DNA of 64,000 bases from Paenibacillus xylanexedens (GTDB lineage: Bacteria; Bacillota; Bacilli; Paenibacillales; Paenibacillaceae), in NCBI RefSeq assembly GCF_007676705.1, contig NZ_VEBF01000003.1, forward strand, positions 1 to 64,000, given 5' to 3'. Below, piece by piece: positions 8,596 to 17,861 of the stretch; position 1 is the first letter of the stretch; each line of letters starts with the position of its first letter. A program made the position numbers and the translations under genes. Below the pieces are notes generated by a model. It saw only the letters and a program-made list of their open reading frames with translations. It searched no databases and was not told the DNA's origin.

Positions 8596-9471
8596 TTATG
8601 GTTTCCACGCAAAACGTGTATTCATCTCATCCAGTTCCTGCTCCGTCAGCACGTCTGAGTATACCCCGTACACGCCCCACTTCTCATAGTTAGCCACTTG
8701 TTCAGTATCATTGATGGTGTGCACGTAGGTGACAGAACCCGCACTATTCAGATTGGCTACGAAATTCTGGTTTACTTTATATTCCGGCATGGTTACGGCA
8801 TCGATATCATTTTTTTGCACGAAATCAACAATCTGAGCTTCTGTATCCTGTGTTGCATATAACGTATAGATAATGGAAGGGAATGCATAGACTTCTTTCA
8901 CCGTATCAAGCATCGGTTCGTTATAGATCTGTACCACCACCCGATCCAGCACGGAGGGATCATGTTCTTTGGCTGCATCCACCAGGGACTGTAACACCTG
9001 CTGAATGTCCTCGTCCTTCTGTTCCTTGGTGTCGGTTACGATATACATATCCGGGTACTGAGCCAGTACATCAATAATGCCATCGGCATCCATGGGTTGA
9101 TACATGCCCAAGATTGGCGTATCCATGAATTCATCATGTGTCAGCGCCCCGGCCTGTTTATCCTCCGGAAGCTCTTCGTCTTGTCCTAGCATTTTGCTCA
9201 TATTAGCAGTCCATTCATGTCTGGCTACGGCTTTGCGATCCGAGGTCAGCATAAAGTCGATTTCAAATACACGTGTGCCTTTCTCATAATTGGCTATCAT
9301 CGCTTCATAGGCGTTGGTATATGGTTGATCACGAATGCTGCCCATTGCATGGGCTATTAATCTATAAGCGGTAAATCCGTCCCGTTGTTCTTCACTCTGG
9401 CTTTCATAGGCAAAAAAGAGTGTACCTACGGTAACGATTAATAATGTTAAAACGGCGGCAATGCGTTTCAT
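8596..9471 (-). CDS. Secreted GDPD-like (glycerophosphodiester phosphodiesterase superfamily) protein
   Basis: The 291-residue protein starts with a typical signal peptide or N-terminal anchor (MKRIAAVLTLLIVTVGTLFF), so it acts outside the membrane. The mature part has the GDPD/PI-PLC TIM-barrel pattern: IAHAMG near residue 39, NAYEA, FEIDFMLTSDRKAVARHEW (catalytic Glu/Asp and second His) and a late DAVTMPEY segment. GDPDs hydrolyse glycerophosphodiesters to glycerol-3-phosphate and an alcohol. The substrate here cannot be told; teichoic-acid or lipid-derived diesters are possible. It is a single gene between pcrB and the glycan locus. Confidence 0.75.
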   Translation of the reverse strand: MKRIAAVLTLLIVTVGTLFFAYESQSEEQRDGFTAYRLIAHAMGSIRDQPYTNAYEAMIANYEKGTRVFEIDFMLTSDRKAVARHEWTANMSKMLGQDEELPEDKQAGALTHDEFMDTPILGMYQPMDADGIIDVLAQYPDMYIVTDTKEQKDEDIQQVLQSLVDAAKEHDPSVLDRVVVQIYNEPMLDTVKEVYAFPSIIYTLYATQDTEAQIVDFVQKNDIDAVTMPEYKVNQNFVANLNSAGSVTYVHTINDTEQVANYEKWGVYGVYSDVLTEQELDEMNTRFAWKP

Positions 9472-9529
9472 ATAGCATTCACATCCTCAGTACCTTTTTG
9501 ATAGCTAACTACCCGAATTGAGGAGGTGC

Positions 9530-9558
9530 AAAACAAAATAGCCGCCCGGAGGCGGCTG
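9530..9558 (-). terminator. Intrinsic terminator at the end of the glycan locus
   Basis: On the minus strand AGCCGCC-TCCG-GGCGGCT is followed by ATTTTGTTTTG, about 45 bp after the stop codon of the sugar-phosphate transferase gene. Confidence 0.8.
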
Positions 9559-9604
9559 TTAAATGGTGGGATGAAAGATTGTAAATCAATACCGTTAGGT
9601 AATC

Positions 9605-11005
9605 CTAATATGCATTCTTGAGACCATTTCGAATGGTTTCCCATATGATTTTGATATCGAATAATAAAGACCAGTTTTCAATATAAAAGATATCTTGTTC
9701 AATTCGATCCTCGATTGAGGTATCTCCTCGTAATCCCTTGCTCTGTGCCAATCCTGTGATTCCTGGGCGGACATGGTGTTTGATCATATATTTTGGGATT
9801 TCATCCCTGAATTGGTTGACGTAGTAAGGTCGTTCTGGCCGAGGACCAACAACACTCATATGACCAAGCAAAACGTTGAAAAATTGAGGTAACTCATCTA
9901 GACTTGTGCGTCTTATAAAAGTGCCAAAAGCCGTTCGTCGCGGATCATTCTTGGTGGACCACCCTGTGTCCATTGTGCCCTCAGGAATGACTTTCATCGA
10001 GCGGAATTTGAACATCATGAAGTTGCGTCGGTTAAGTCCTACTCGCTCTTGTTTGAAGATGACGGGCCCAGAAGAAGTAAGTCGTACTCCTACCGCGACA
10101 ACGAGCATTACCGGAGAAGTTAAGAGGATCGCAGTGAGAGAGAAAAGAATATCGAAAGTTCTCTTCATCAATCGGTTCACCGCAATATCCAGTGGAATGT
10201 CGCGAACGTTAATCATCGGCATGCCTGCAAAATTATCAAAATGAGGCCGTGCTGGCAAGTAATCAAAGAAGTCAGGAATGATTAGTGTCCGAACGCCTGC
10301 CTTCTCACACACATTGATAATATGCGAATACTTATCGTGAGCATCCAGAGGTAATGCCAGAATGACTTCATCAACAAGATGCGTAGACAAGAACTCTTCC
10401 AGTTCGTCGATTCGGCCAAGAATGGGTTTGTATCTTTTCTGTTCACTCTGATCCCAGTGACGGTAATCATCCAGGAATCCAGTCACTTCATATCCAAGTT
10501 CGGGATAATTTCTAAGGTTGTCATAGAAACGTTTGCCTAGTGATCCAGCACCAAGGATGAGCACAAACTGACGGTTGAAGCCTTTTTTGCGCAAGCGTTT
10601 CAGTTGCACTTTCACTATATAGCGATAGAACAGTGTGAATGATACATTGCCAATCATATACATGGCGAGATATGCACGTGAGATGTTTACTTCTTTGAAA
10701 AAGAACATCAGGCTCAGCAGCATGAAGAAGGCTATGCCATGAGATTGGAGGATTCTCCAAAGTTCGTCTACAAATCGTTTTTTTCGCTTGGCTATATAAA
10801 GAGAGGACATCAGTCCTGTAATGATAGCAAGAGCTGCGTAAACTAAGCTCCACATCATATATTTCTCTATAGGTAGTGGATTTTGGTTCGTTAACAGGTC
10901 ACTCTCAAATTTCAGCCACCAGGCCAACAAAAATGAAAGCTGGATTACGCCAAAATCAGCCGCAATATACAATTGAGTTAGAAATCGTTGATTACGCCGA
11001 ATCAT
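9605..11005 (-). CDS. Undecaprenyl-phosphate sugar phosphotransferase (WcaJ/WbaP family)
   Basis: The 466-residue polyisoprenyl-phosphate hexose-1-phosphate transferase starts surface-glycan synthesis by loading a sugar-1-phosphate onto undecaprenyl phosphate. Four N-terminal membrane helices (~12-130) come first, then a CoA-binding-like Rossmann domain (VLILGAGSLGKRFYDNL, ~145-250). The C-terminal catalytic domain has a re-entrant helix (~285-305), KRTFDILFS, FKQERVGLN, MFKFRSM, RRTSLDELPQFFNVL and GPRPERP. The sugar (Glc or Gal) cannot be read from sequence. It overlaps the upstream GT2 gene by 4 bp. A homologous enzyme, WsaP, initiates S-layer glycans in Geobacillus. Confidence 0.93.
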   Translation of the reverse strand: MIRRNQRFLTQLYIAADFGVIQLSFLLAWWLKFESDLLTNQNPLPIEKYMMWSLVYAALAIITGLMSSLYIAKRKKRFVDELWRILQSHGIAFFMLLSLMFFFKEVNISRAYLAMYMIGNVSFTLFYRYIVKVQLKRLRKKGFNRQFVLILGAGSLGKRFYDNLRNYPELGYEVTGFLDDYRHWDQSEQKRYKPILGRIDELEEFLSTHLVDEVILALPLDAHDKYSHIINVCEKAGVRTLIIPDFFDYLPARPHFDNFAGMPMINVRDIPLDIAVNRLMKRTFDILFSLTAILLTSPVMLVVAVGVRLTSSGPVIFKQERVGLNRRNFMMFKFRSMKVIPEGTMDTGWSTKNDPRRTAFGTFIRRTSLDELPQFFNVLLGHMSVVGPRPERPYYVNQFRDEIPKYMIKHHVRPGITGLAQSKGLRGDTSIEDRIEQDIFYIENWSLLFDIKIIWETIRNGLKNAY

Positions 11006-11991
11006 GGGTTCACCTCGGAAGATGCTTCATTCTCCGCTCTCATGCGGGTTGCAGTCTGCCCTTGTCGAGAAGGAAGGGACAATTTGCTGCGCAGCAGGGA
11101 CAAAGTAAATTTGAGCGAGATGCCTACCCACACAACTGCATTCGTCAGCGGATTGTATTTCTTCGCGTAGTGCTTGCGGTGGAACACCCACATCGCTCTA
11201 TGAAACTCATACGTAATTTTCAAAGGTTTGCGACGGGCACTGGCACCCTTGTAGTGCACAATATATGTACGCGGATAATAAAAAATGCCCCAACCCGCCT
11301 CTTTGATGCGATAACACCAGTCAATATCTTCTCCATACATAAAGAACGTCTCATCCAACCCGCCAACCTGCTCAATCGTCTCACGCCGCACTAACATGAA
11401 CGCACCGACAAGACAGTCTACCGGATATTCATCATCAGGGCTCAAATGTCCCAGTTGATATTGATTAAACTTCGGCCGATCGGGGAAAAGACGAGAAATA
11501 CCGAATGCGTAATAAAATGACGCTGACGGCGTAGGAAATCCACGCTTACAAGCCTTATCCAAGGAGCCATCCGGCAGGATGACTTTGCAGCCAGATGCTC
11601 CCATCTCAGGATGGCGATCCATGAAGTAGATCATGGTGTGGAGTGTATCCGACTGGATGACTGTATCGGAGTTAAGAAGCAGTATATAACGGCCTTTGGC
11701 TACTTCCATTCCTTGATTATTGGCTACGGAGAAACCTGAGTTGTTCTGATTAGCGATGAGTTGGACGTCCGGGTACACCTCACGAATCGCTTCCACCGAG
11801 CCATCATGAGACGCATTGTCTATGACAATAACCTCGTATTGGTAAAAGGTTTGGGATGCATATACCGATGCCAGACAGTCCAATGTTAGCTGGCGTGTAT
11901 TGAAGTTGACGATGATGATGCTGATATCCGGATCATACGAACTATTATTTTTCGATTTTCCTCGTAAGGAAAGATCTACTGTCTCAATCAT
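11002..11991 (-). CDS. GT2 glycosyltransferase, rhamnosyltransferase-like
   Basis: The 329-residue inverting GT-A enzyme is likely cytoplasmic. SIIIVNFNTRQLTLDCL is the nucleotide-binding strand near residue 25, VIDNASHDGS follows, LLLNSDT is the DXD-type motif, and GEDIDWCYRIKEAGW is the ED acceptor-side motif. It resembles WbbL/WsaC-type rhamnosyltransferases, which fits the rmlACBD genes upstream. The C-terminal ~60 residues are basic and hydrophobic and may touch the membrane. The ATG at 11991 has AGGAG ten bases upstream. It is co-transcribed with the downstream initiating transferase (ATGA overlap). Donor sugar is inferred only. Confidence 0.88.
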   Translation of the reverse strand: MIETVDLSLRGKSKNNSSYDPDISIIIVNFNTRQLTLDCLASVYASQTFYQYEVIVIDNASHDGSVEAIREVYPDVQLIANQNNSGFSVANNQGMEVAKGRYILLLNSDTVIQSDTLHTMIYFMDRHPEMGASGCKVILPDGSLDKACKRGFPTPSASFYYAFGISRLFPDRPKFNQYQLGHLSPDDEYPVDCLVGAFMLVRRETIEQVGGLDETFFMYGEDIDWCYRIKEAGWGIFYYPRTYIVHYKGASARRKPLKITYEFHRAMWVFHRKHYAKKYNPLTNAVVWVGISLKFTLSLLRSKLSLPSRQGQTATRMRAENEASSEVNP

Positions 11992-12053
11992 TCTGGAAAA
12001 ACTCCTGACTTTAATGCTGTGTTTAACTATTGAAAGTATAACATATTATGGAC

Positions 12054-12090
12054 GAAAAAAATCGAAGCAAGCATATCTTCAGATTGCTTC
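12054..12090 (-). terminator. Intrinsic terminator after the second GT2 gene
   Basis: On the minus strand GAAGCAA and TTGCTTC form a perfect 7-bp stem, followed by GATTTTTTTCG. It lies just past the stop codon at 12097, so the two genes downstream need their own promoter or read-through. The 14-mer CTTCAGATTGCTTC also occurs in repeat copy D. Confidence 0.75.
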
Positions 12091-12096
12091 ATTCAA

Positions 12097-13032
12097 CTAA
12101 ACTTTCTTTAGAACGTATATGAGTTTGAGCACAAGATTATCAAGATAGGTATGACGGTAAAAGGGCATATTGAAAGCATATTTTAAGCGTTTAATCCAAT
12201 GGCTGCTCAATTGAACTAAAAATTGCTGTATATCCTCTTGTTGCTGCAAAGATAGTTGTCCTTTGTACACTTTAAGAAATAAGGCAGCTTGCCTACTTAA
12301 TCTAAAACTTTTTTCATTTATGAAACGGTCCCATCTGTTTTTCCATTTTATAATCAATGATTCGTCGCTCCCCCCCAGAACATTCTCCTGATGTTGGCGG
12401 TACAGAATTTTTGGATCTTCATCAAAAATTACATCTCCAAAAGCACTGACGTACAGATAAATCCAACGATCATGCATAATAACCTGTGTGAAATCGGAGG
12501 GAATGTTTTTAGTAACTTGCTCAAATGTTATTGAATTCAAAACCATAGTACAACCAACACAACAATTTTCCACCAAGGCATTATACAAACTTAAAGGTTT
12601 GGGAGGCAATTTGGGCCATATATTCAGATTGTTCAAATCCTGATCTACCATTTGTGTAGAAGAACAGTACATAAGTGGTACATTCAATTGCCTTATTTGT
12701 AATCTAGTTACTGCTCTACTAAGTTTGTCTTGCATCCACACATCATCTTGATCACAGAATGCATAGAAGTCGTATACAGGCTGCGTTTGACGCATTAATT
12801 CAAAAAAACTTCCGATTACGCCTACATTTTCCCCTTCAATCATACGAATCTGATCCGGATATGCCTTGGCATACCCACGAACCTTCTGGACTGTTTCATC
12901 GGAAGAACCATCATCCCTGATATGAATGTGGAGATCGACCTGACTCTGTGCAAGAAGGCTTTCGAGTTGTTCATCAATATACTTTGCTCCGTTATATGTA
13001 GAAAGCATGACACATACTTTAGGTTCGTTCAC
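12097..13032 (-). CDS. GT2 glycosyltransferase
   Basis: The 311-residue protein has the GT-A layout. VCVMLSTYNGAKYIDEQLESL at the N-terminus is the hallmark of rhamnosyl/glucosyl GT2 enzymes of capsule and O-antigen loci. IRDDGSSDETV, FCDQDDVW (DXD-type metal/nucleotide site) and a mid-protein MHDRWIYL segment follow, then a basic C-terminus. Start GTG with GAGGTG four bases before. It stands alone between two intrinsic terminators, downstream of rfbD. Donor and acceptor cannot be read from the sequence. Confidence 0.88.
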   Translation of the reverse strand: MNEPKVCVMLSTYNGAKYIDEQLESLLAQSQVDLHIHIRDDGSSDETVQKVRGYAKAYPDQIRMIEGENVGVIGSFFELMRQTQPVYDFYAFCDQDDVWMQDKLSRAVTRLQIRQLNVPLMYCSSTQMVDQDLNNLNIWPKLPPKPLSLYNALVENCCVGCTMVLNSITFEQVTKNIPSDFTQVIMHDRWIYLYVSAFGDVIFDEDPKILYRQHQENVLGGSDESLIIKWKNRWDRFINEKSFRLSRQAALFLKVYKGQLSLQQQEDIQQFLVQLSSHWIKRLKYAFNMPFYRHTYLDNLVLKLIYVLKKV

Positions 13033-13067
13033 GTTTCACCTCAAAAATTAACTTTTCTTCATTATAT

Positions 13068-13105
13068 ACGAAAACTCCCGCCCAGAAATACCAGAGCGAG
13101 AGTTA
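13068..13105 (-). terminator. Intrinsic terminator after rfbD
   Basis: On the minus strand AACTCTCGC and GCGGGAGTT pair with one G-U wobble, followed by TTCGT. The T-run is weak, so termination may be partial. Confidence 0.55.
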
Positions 13106-13123
13106 CCTAAAAGGATGTTATAA

Positions 13124-13993
13124 TTATTTAGTTTCTGACAAGGAAAAAATAAAATCTTTTAGTCCGTCCCGCCATGGGCGGAGATCCGTCAAGCCATTTG
13201 TCCGAATGGACACGTGGTCCATAACTGAATTGACGGGCCTAGGAGCCGGTCTGGGGAACTGTTCGGTTGTGCAAGGTTCCAATTTTGCTTGAATGGATAC
13301 CCCTCCAGTGGTTTGAGCCTCCTCAAATATAGCCTGAGTAAATTCATACCATGTGCAGGTACCACTATTGGAGGCATGGTATATTCCATACATTTCTGTT
13401 GCCATGAGTTCCATAAGGAATCCTGCCAAGTCTACCGTATACGTAGGCGATCCTTTTTGATCATGGACAACCTGCAATTTTGGTTTTTCCTGGCCCAGCT
13501 TCAACATCGTTTTAACAAAATTATTTCCGTAAAGTCCGTACACCCAAGACGTTCGTACAACGAACCATCTGGAGGACAGAGACTGCACCAACCATTCTCC
13601 AGCTCGTTTGGATTTGCCATACACGCTTTGCGGATTCGTATTATCATATTCTTGATAAGGATCTACCGATTTGCCATCAAATACATAGTCCGTACTAATA
13701 TAAATTAGTTTGGCTCCAGCTTTTTCTGCCGCTACAGCAACATTACGTGTTCCTGCCGCATTCACCTTATACGCACCATCGACATCCGTCTCCGCTGCAT
13801 CTACGGCTGTATAAGCTGCACAATGAATGACCACTTCAGGATGATAGGAGGAAATGACGTCATTACACTGTGCCTGATTGGTAATATCCATTTGATCCCG
13901 ATCACATGCTAGAACATCATGCCCCACTTTTTCCAAAAGAAGCACCACATCGCGTCCGAGCTGTCCGCTTGCTCCAGTTACCAGAACCTTCAT
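13124..13993 (-). CDS. rfbD: dTDP-4-dehydrorhamnose reductase RmlD
   Basis: The 289-residue NAD(P)H-dependent short-chain reductase performs the last step of dTDP-L-rhamnose synthesis. It has the Rossmann motif VTGASGQLGRDV at residue 4, STDYVFDG, and the catalytic YGKSKRAGE (YxxxK). The true start is the ATG at 13993, which forms an ATGA overlap with the rfbB stop; an open extension upstream runs inside rfbB. It is the fourth gene of an rmlA-C-B-D run. Confidence 0.96.
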   Translation of the reverse strand: MKVLVTGASGQLGRDVVLLLEKVGHDVLACDRDQMDITNQAQCNDVISSYHPEVVIHCAAYTAVDAAETDVDGAYKVNAAGTRNVAVAAEKAGAKLIYISTDYVFDGKSVDPYQEYDNTNPQSVYGKSKRAGEWLVQSLSSRWFVVRTSWVYGLYGNNFVKTMLKLGQEKPKLQVVHDQKGSPTYTVDLAGFLMELMATEMYGIYHASNSGTCTWYEFTQAIFEEAQTTGGVSIQAKLEPCTTEQFPRPAPRPVNSVMDHVSIRTNGLTDLRPWRDGLKDFIFSLSETK

Positions 13994-15015
13994 GCCTTGG
14001 CGTCTCCCAAACGAGAACCGTATTGTTTTTCGTAGTATTCTTGATAAGCGCCCGATTGAATACGAGTCCACCATTCCTTATTATCGAGATACCACTGTAT
14101 CGTTTCCTTAATTCCCGTCTCAAAATTATGTTTGGGCTTCCAGCCAAGTTCAGTCATTGTTTTAGTCGGATCAATGCCATATCTGCGATCATGTCCAGGA
14201 CGGTCCTGTACATATTGGATCAGAGATTCTGGTTTGCCCAGTTGCTCCAAGATGGTTTGGACAATGTGTACGTTCGTTCGCTCATTATTGCCGCCGATAT
14301 TGTACACCTCACCATTACGCCCCTTATGGATAACCAGATCAATTGCGCTGCAATGGTCCTCTACATAAAGCCAATCCCGAATGTTCAACCCGTCACCGTA
14401 GACTGGCAGAGCCTCATCATTTAACGCACGTGAGATCATGAGTGGAATTAGCTTCTCAGGGAACTGGAGTGGACCGTAGTTGTTAGAACAGCGGGTAATA
14501 TTTACAGGCAGACCAAAGGTCTCATGATAAGCACGTACCAGCAAATCTCCTCCTGCCTTGGAGGCTGAATACGGGCTGTTAGGCTGTAGAGGCGTATCTT
14601 CTGTAAACAACCCTGTAGGTCCGAGAGATCCATATACTTCATCAGTCGAAACTTGAACGAATTTGGTGATGCTGTGCTTCTTCGCAGCATCCAACAATAC
14701 CTGAGTACCATTGACGTTCGTTCTTACAAATACGTCCGGTTCCAGAATACTGCGATCCACATGAGATTCGGCAGCAAAGTTAACTATCACATCTACACCC
14801 TGACCTATCAGGCGGTCCATCTCCTTGGCATCAGTGATATCTGCCTTGACGAAGGTATGCCGCTTGTTGCTTTCAAGTGATTTTAAGTTCTCCAGATTGC
14901 CCGCATATGTGAGTGCATCCACGTTGATAATCTCATAGTCTGGGTACTGCTCAAGCATATACATGACAAAGTTACTTCCAATAAATCCGGCGCCGCCGGT
15001 CACAAGCAGTTTCAT
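13990..15015 (-). CDS. rfbB: dTDP-glucose 4,6-dehydratase RmlB
   Basis: The 341-residue extended short-chain dehydrogenase converts dTDP-glucose to dTDP-4-keto-6-deoxyglucose using tightly bound NAD+. It shows VTGGAGFIGSNF at residue 5, FAAESHVDRS, STDEVYG, and YSASKAGGDLL with the YxxxK pair. Length is typical for the family. The ATG has AGGAGG upstream. The gene is between rfbC and rfbD, and the product feeds RmlC then RmlD. Confidence 0.97.
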   Translation of the reverse strand: MKLLVTGGAGFIGSNFVMYMLEQYPDYEIINVDALTYAGNLENLKSLESNKRHTFVKADITDAKEMDRLIGQGVDVIVNFAAESHVDRSILEPDVFVRTNVNGTQVLLDAAKKHSITKFVQVSTDEVYGSLGPTGLFTEDTPLQPNSPYSASKAGGDLLVRAYHETFGLPVNITRCSNNYGPLQFPEKLIPLMISRALNDEALPVYGDGLNIRDWLYVEDHCSAIDLVIHKGRNGEVYNIGGNNERTNVHIVQTILEQLGKPESLIQYVQDRPGHDRRYGIDPTKTMTELGWKPKHNFETGIKETIQWYLDNKEWWTRIQSGAYQEYYEKQYGSRLGDAKA

Positions 15016-15033
15016 ATGATCGAAACCTCCTAA

Positions 15034-15594
15034 TTACTTCACTTCGAAATCGAAGTTAATTTCCGCATTTTGAAGCAAAGGATGCTTCTGGTCTTTCTCT
15101 GACAAAACCGGATTGGATGTGGGCCAATCAATTCCAAGTGCCGGGTCACTCCATAATATGCCTCGGTCGTTCTCCGGGGAATAGTACTCGTCTACTTTGT
15201 ACAAAACTTGGGTGTTTGGAACCAACGTACAGAAACCGTGGGCGAATCCCTTGGGTACCAGTAGCTGGCGATGATTATGCTCGCTAAGGATGAAACCTTC
15301 CCATTTGCCGAAGGTCGGCGACCCTTTACGTATATCAACGATAACATCGTAGATTGCACCAGCAATAACGCGGATTAACTTGGTCTGTGCCTTCGGATTC
15401 AACTGATAATGAAGACCCCGAAGTACACCAGGCTGGGCAGACAAAGACTGATTATCTTGAACGAATGTATGCTTAATTCCTTTATCTAATAAAACAGCTT
15501 CATTGAAACTCTCAACGAAAAAACCTCTATGATCACCATGAACCACTGGCTCAATCAAGCTTGCGCCTTGCAATTTTAAAGGGGTTATTTTCAT
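15034..15594 (-). CDS. rfbC: dTDP-4-dehydrorhamnose 3,5-epimerase RmlC
   Basis: The 186-residue cupin epimerises C3 and C5 of the RmlB product. Motifs are HGDHRGFFVESF, VQDNQSLS, GVLRGLHYQ (catalytic His), and VPKGFAHGFCTL. The start is taken at the ATG at 15594, eight bases after GGAGG; an ATG two codons earlier is too close to that site. It is 12 bp from rfbA and 18 bp from rfbB, so clearly one operon. Confidence 0.96.
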   Translation of the reverse strand: MKITPLKLQGASLIEPVVHGDHRGFFVESFNEAVLLDKGIKHTFVQDNQSLSAQPGVLRGLHYQLNPKAQTKLIRVIAGAIYDVIVDIRKGSPTFGKWEGFILSEHNHRQLLVPKGFAHGFCTLVPNTQVLYKVDEYYSPENDRGILWSDPALGIDWPTSNPVLSEKDQKHPLLQNAEINFDFEVK

Positions 15595-15606
15595 CTCCAT
15601 ACCCTC

Positions 15607-16350
15607 CTACAATTTCAACTTGCCGAATTCTTCTCCGAAAACAATATCTTTAGCCAATTCATTAGCACGTGCCAATGAAGGATGCGTACCTGCATCGGTC
15701 CACCATCCTTGGAGAATATCAAAAGACAGTTGTTCTCTTTCAATATATGCATTGTTAACGTCTGTGATCTCTAATTCTCCTCGATCGGATGGCTTTAATG
15801 TTTTTACAATCTCGAATACGGTATGATCAAACATGTAAATTCCAGTTACCGCGTAATTACTCTTAGGAGCTTTAGGTTTCTCTTCAATTGATAGAATACG
15901 AGAACCATCAATTTCGGGAACACCAAATCGAGTTGGGTCATGAACTTCTTGGATAAGAATTTTTGCTCCAGTAGATTGAGTTTTGAAGTTTTCAACAAAA
16001 GGTGAAATATCATCTTCAAACACATTGTCTCCTAGAATGACCACCATCTGATCATCTCCGACAAAATGCTCAGCAAGATCCAACGCCTGAGCTATACCAC
16101 CAGCTTCGTCTTGGACCTTGTATGTAAAACTAACCCCCATGTCACTTCCGCTGCCGAGTAAGTTAACCACATCACCCATGTGATCTTTACCTGTTACAAT
16201 GAGGATGTCTTCAATACCCGACTGTTTGAGTTTATAAACCGAATGAAAGATCATAGGGTACTTCCCTACGGGAAGAAGATGTTTATTGGTTACTTTGGTA
16301 AGTGGATACAAACGTGAACCTGTTCCACCAGCGAGTATAATTCCTTTCAA
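15607..16350 (-). CDS. rfbA: Glucose-1-phosphate thymidylyltransferase RmlA (short Gram-positive type)
   Basis: The 247-residue nucleotidyltransferase makes dTDP-glucose from dTTP and glucose-1-phosphate, entering the dTDP-rhamnose pathway. It begins MKGIILAGGTGSRLYPLT, with KHLLPVGKYPMI and LGDNVFEDD, and ends with WTDAGTHPSLARANEL. It is about 45 residues shorter than the Escherichia coli enzyme, as in many Bacilli. The start is TTG with GGAGG ten bases upstream. It leads the rml genes, just after the small flippase candidate. Confidence 0.95.
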   Translation of the reverse strand: MKGIILAGGTGSRLYPLTKVTNKHLLPVGKYPMIFHSVYKLKQSGIEDILIVTGKDHMGDVVNLLGSGSDMGVSFTYKVQDEAGGIAQALDLAEHFVGDDQMVVILGDNVFEDDISPFVENFKTQSTGAKILIQEVHDPTRFGVPEIDGSRILSIEEKPKAPKSNYAVTGIYMFDHTVFEIVKTLKPSDRGELEITDVNNAYIEREQLSFDILQGWWTDAGTHPSLARANELAKDIVFGEEFGKLKL

Positions 16351-16383
16351 TTCAAATATACCTCCAACTATAATTGTAATAGT

Positions 16384-16749
16384 TTAATCTAACGCAATAA
16401 AAAAAACACCAATCATAATGATCATTGCACCAATCCACTTCATAAGAGACACAGGCTCATTAAAAAATATTAATGCTGCTCCTATGCCAAGCACGTATGC
16501 AACACTTTGAATAGGATACGCTACGCTCAGTGGCATTCTCGATAAAACTACAAACCATATCAATGTGGCTAGAGCGTACAATACCAAACCGGTAAAAATA
16601 GGAAGTGTAAAAATAGCTTTCCATGCATTTGATAAATTCACACCACCAAGTTTCTCTAAACCTAACTTAAATAAAATTTGTCCTCCGCATAACATCAGTA
16701 TATTTAATGTTAAAAGAATATAGCTTATAAGAGTAGGCGCCTTATGCAT
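16384..16749 (-). CDS. Small four-helix SMR/EamA-like membrane protein, candidate undecaprenyl-P-sugar flippase
   Basis: The 121-residue protein consists of four hydrophobic helices with short loops. It includes GGQILFKLGLEKLGG and SVAYPIQSVAYVLGIGAALIFFNEP, the pattern of small-multidrug-resistance/ArnE-ArnF-like proteins. The ATG at 16749 is preceded by GAAGGAAAGGG; a longer open frame reaches into the upstream gene without a ribosome site. Placed beside a DPM1-like GT2, a DUF2304 protein and GT-C proteins, it is a good candidate for moving undecaprenyl-P-sugar across the membrane. That role is inferred from context. Confidence 0.75.
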   Translation of the reverse strand: MHKAPTLISYILLTLNILMLCGGQILFKLGLEKLGGVNLSNAWKAIFTLPIFTGLVLYALATLIWFVVLSRMPLSVAYPIQSVAYVLGIGAALIFFNEPVSLMKWIGAMIIMIGVFFIALD

Positions 16750-16783
16750 AAAGATTCCCTTTCCTTCTTCTATCCTTTTTTCC

Positions 16784-17149
16784 CTAATCCTTATTACAAC
16801 TATCATTAATCTGTTTGAGTTCATGTTTCAATATGCCTAGCTCTTGTGATAATTCTTTTATTTTCAGAGTGGCACGTGAAATTTCAACTGTCAAAGAGAA
16901 CAATATAACTATCATACCAAAAATAGCTAGAAAGAACAGCGCGTTTACAGGCATCTCAATCCCTAAAGTATTTGCAACATGAGTAAACATTTTAGGGAAT
17001 AAAGATAAAATCATCACAAATATCATTATAAAAATCCAGAGCATTGAATACTTTAACTCTAATCTATACCTTCTTAATAAATTCAACAAAATCAAAAAAC
17101 TGAGTACAGACCCTACGACGAGAATTATTTGCAATTTTAGTGATATCAT
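16784..17149 (-). CDS. DUF2304-type small membrane protein (GacJ-like partner of GT2)
   Basis: The 121-residue protein has a membrane helix at ~5-25, two more at ~35-55 and ~68-90, and a polar C-terminal helix predicted to be coiled (KELSQELGILKHELKQIND). This is the layout of DUF2304 proteins, which sit beside undecaprenyl-P-sugar-forming GT2 enzymes. In group A Streptococcus the small protein GacJ binds and stimulates GacI, and the gene pair here is arranged similarly. The ribosome binding site is weak. It lies 13 bp after the GT2 gene. Confidence 0.75.
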   Translation of the reverse strand: MISLKLQIILVVGSVLSFLILLNLLRRYRLELKYSMLWIFIMIFVMILSLFPKMFTHVANTLGIEMPVNALFFLAIFGMIVILFSLTVEISRATLKIKELSQELGILKHELKQINDSCNKD

Positions 17150-17162
17150 AATAGTCCCATAC

Positions 17163-17861
17163 CTATACTATCTGCTTGCGCAGGCTATCTATAAGAATTG
17201 CAAGAGATACCTTTGCCATATAATACGCAGATTTTATTAATGTTATTGACGATTTACCTTCAAGCCTAGCTTCCATCACCACAGGGATCTCCTTAATGCG
17301 TAATCTATTCCGTTTTAGATACATAATAGATTCAGGTTCCGGGTAATCAACCGGATACCTTTTCGCAAATATTTCAATTACCCTCTTATTGCAAGCTCTA
17401 TATCCCGAAGTGGGATCTGTTATGAGTTGTCCCGTAAGAATACGAAGCAGTCTAGAAAAATAATTAATGCCTACTCTTCTTAAGAATGTTGATTGAAATC
17501 CAATTTTAGAAATGTACCTGGACCCAATAATAAGATCTGCTTCATTTTTCACTAAGGGATCTACTAGATCTTTTATATACTCTGGATTATGTTGTCCGTC
17601 ACCATCAACCTGAATAGCGATATCATAATTGTGCATCTGCGCAAATTTATAGCCTGTTTGCACAGCCCCACCAATTCCAAGATTGCATGGAAGGTTAATA
17701 ACCTTCACATTGAACTGGTCACAAACTTTTGACGTATTATCAGTAGAGCAATCATTAATAACTAGAACGTCAACGTTTTTATAATCCAAACATAAAACCT
17801 GAAGTAACTTTGCTATATTTTTCTCTTCATTATACGCAGGTATGATCAAAATTACCTTCAA
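17163..17861 (-). CDS. DPM1/GacI-like GT2, undecaprenyl-phosphate sugar synthase
   Basis: The 232-residue GT-A enzyme has IIPAYNEEKNIAKLL at the N-terminus, VINDCSTDNT, the metal site QVDGDGQHNPEY, GSRY and DPTSGYRACNK. This set is typical of dolichol/undecaprenyl-phosphate hexose synthases. There is no strong C-terminal membrane anchor, so membrane attachment may come from the DUF2304 protein encoded next. Its lipid-linked sugar would be used outside the cell by GT-C enzymes to decorate the main glycan. It overlaps the upstream gene by 4 bp (ATGA). The sugar is unknown. Confidence 0.88.
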   Translation of the reverse strand: MKVILIIPAYNEEKNIAKLLQVLCLDYKNVDVLVINDCSTDNTSKVCDQFNVKVINLPCNLGIGGAVQTGYKFAQMHNYDIAIQVDGDGQHNPEYIKDLVDPLVKNEADLIIGSRYISKIGFQSTFLRRVGINYFSRLLRILTGQLITDPTSGYRACNKRVIEIFAKRYPVDYPEPESIMYLKRNRLRIKEIPVVMEARLEGKSSITLIKSAYYMAKVSLAILIDSLRKQIV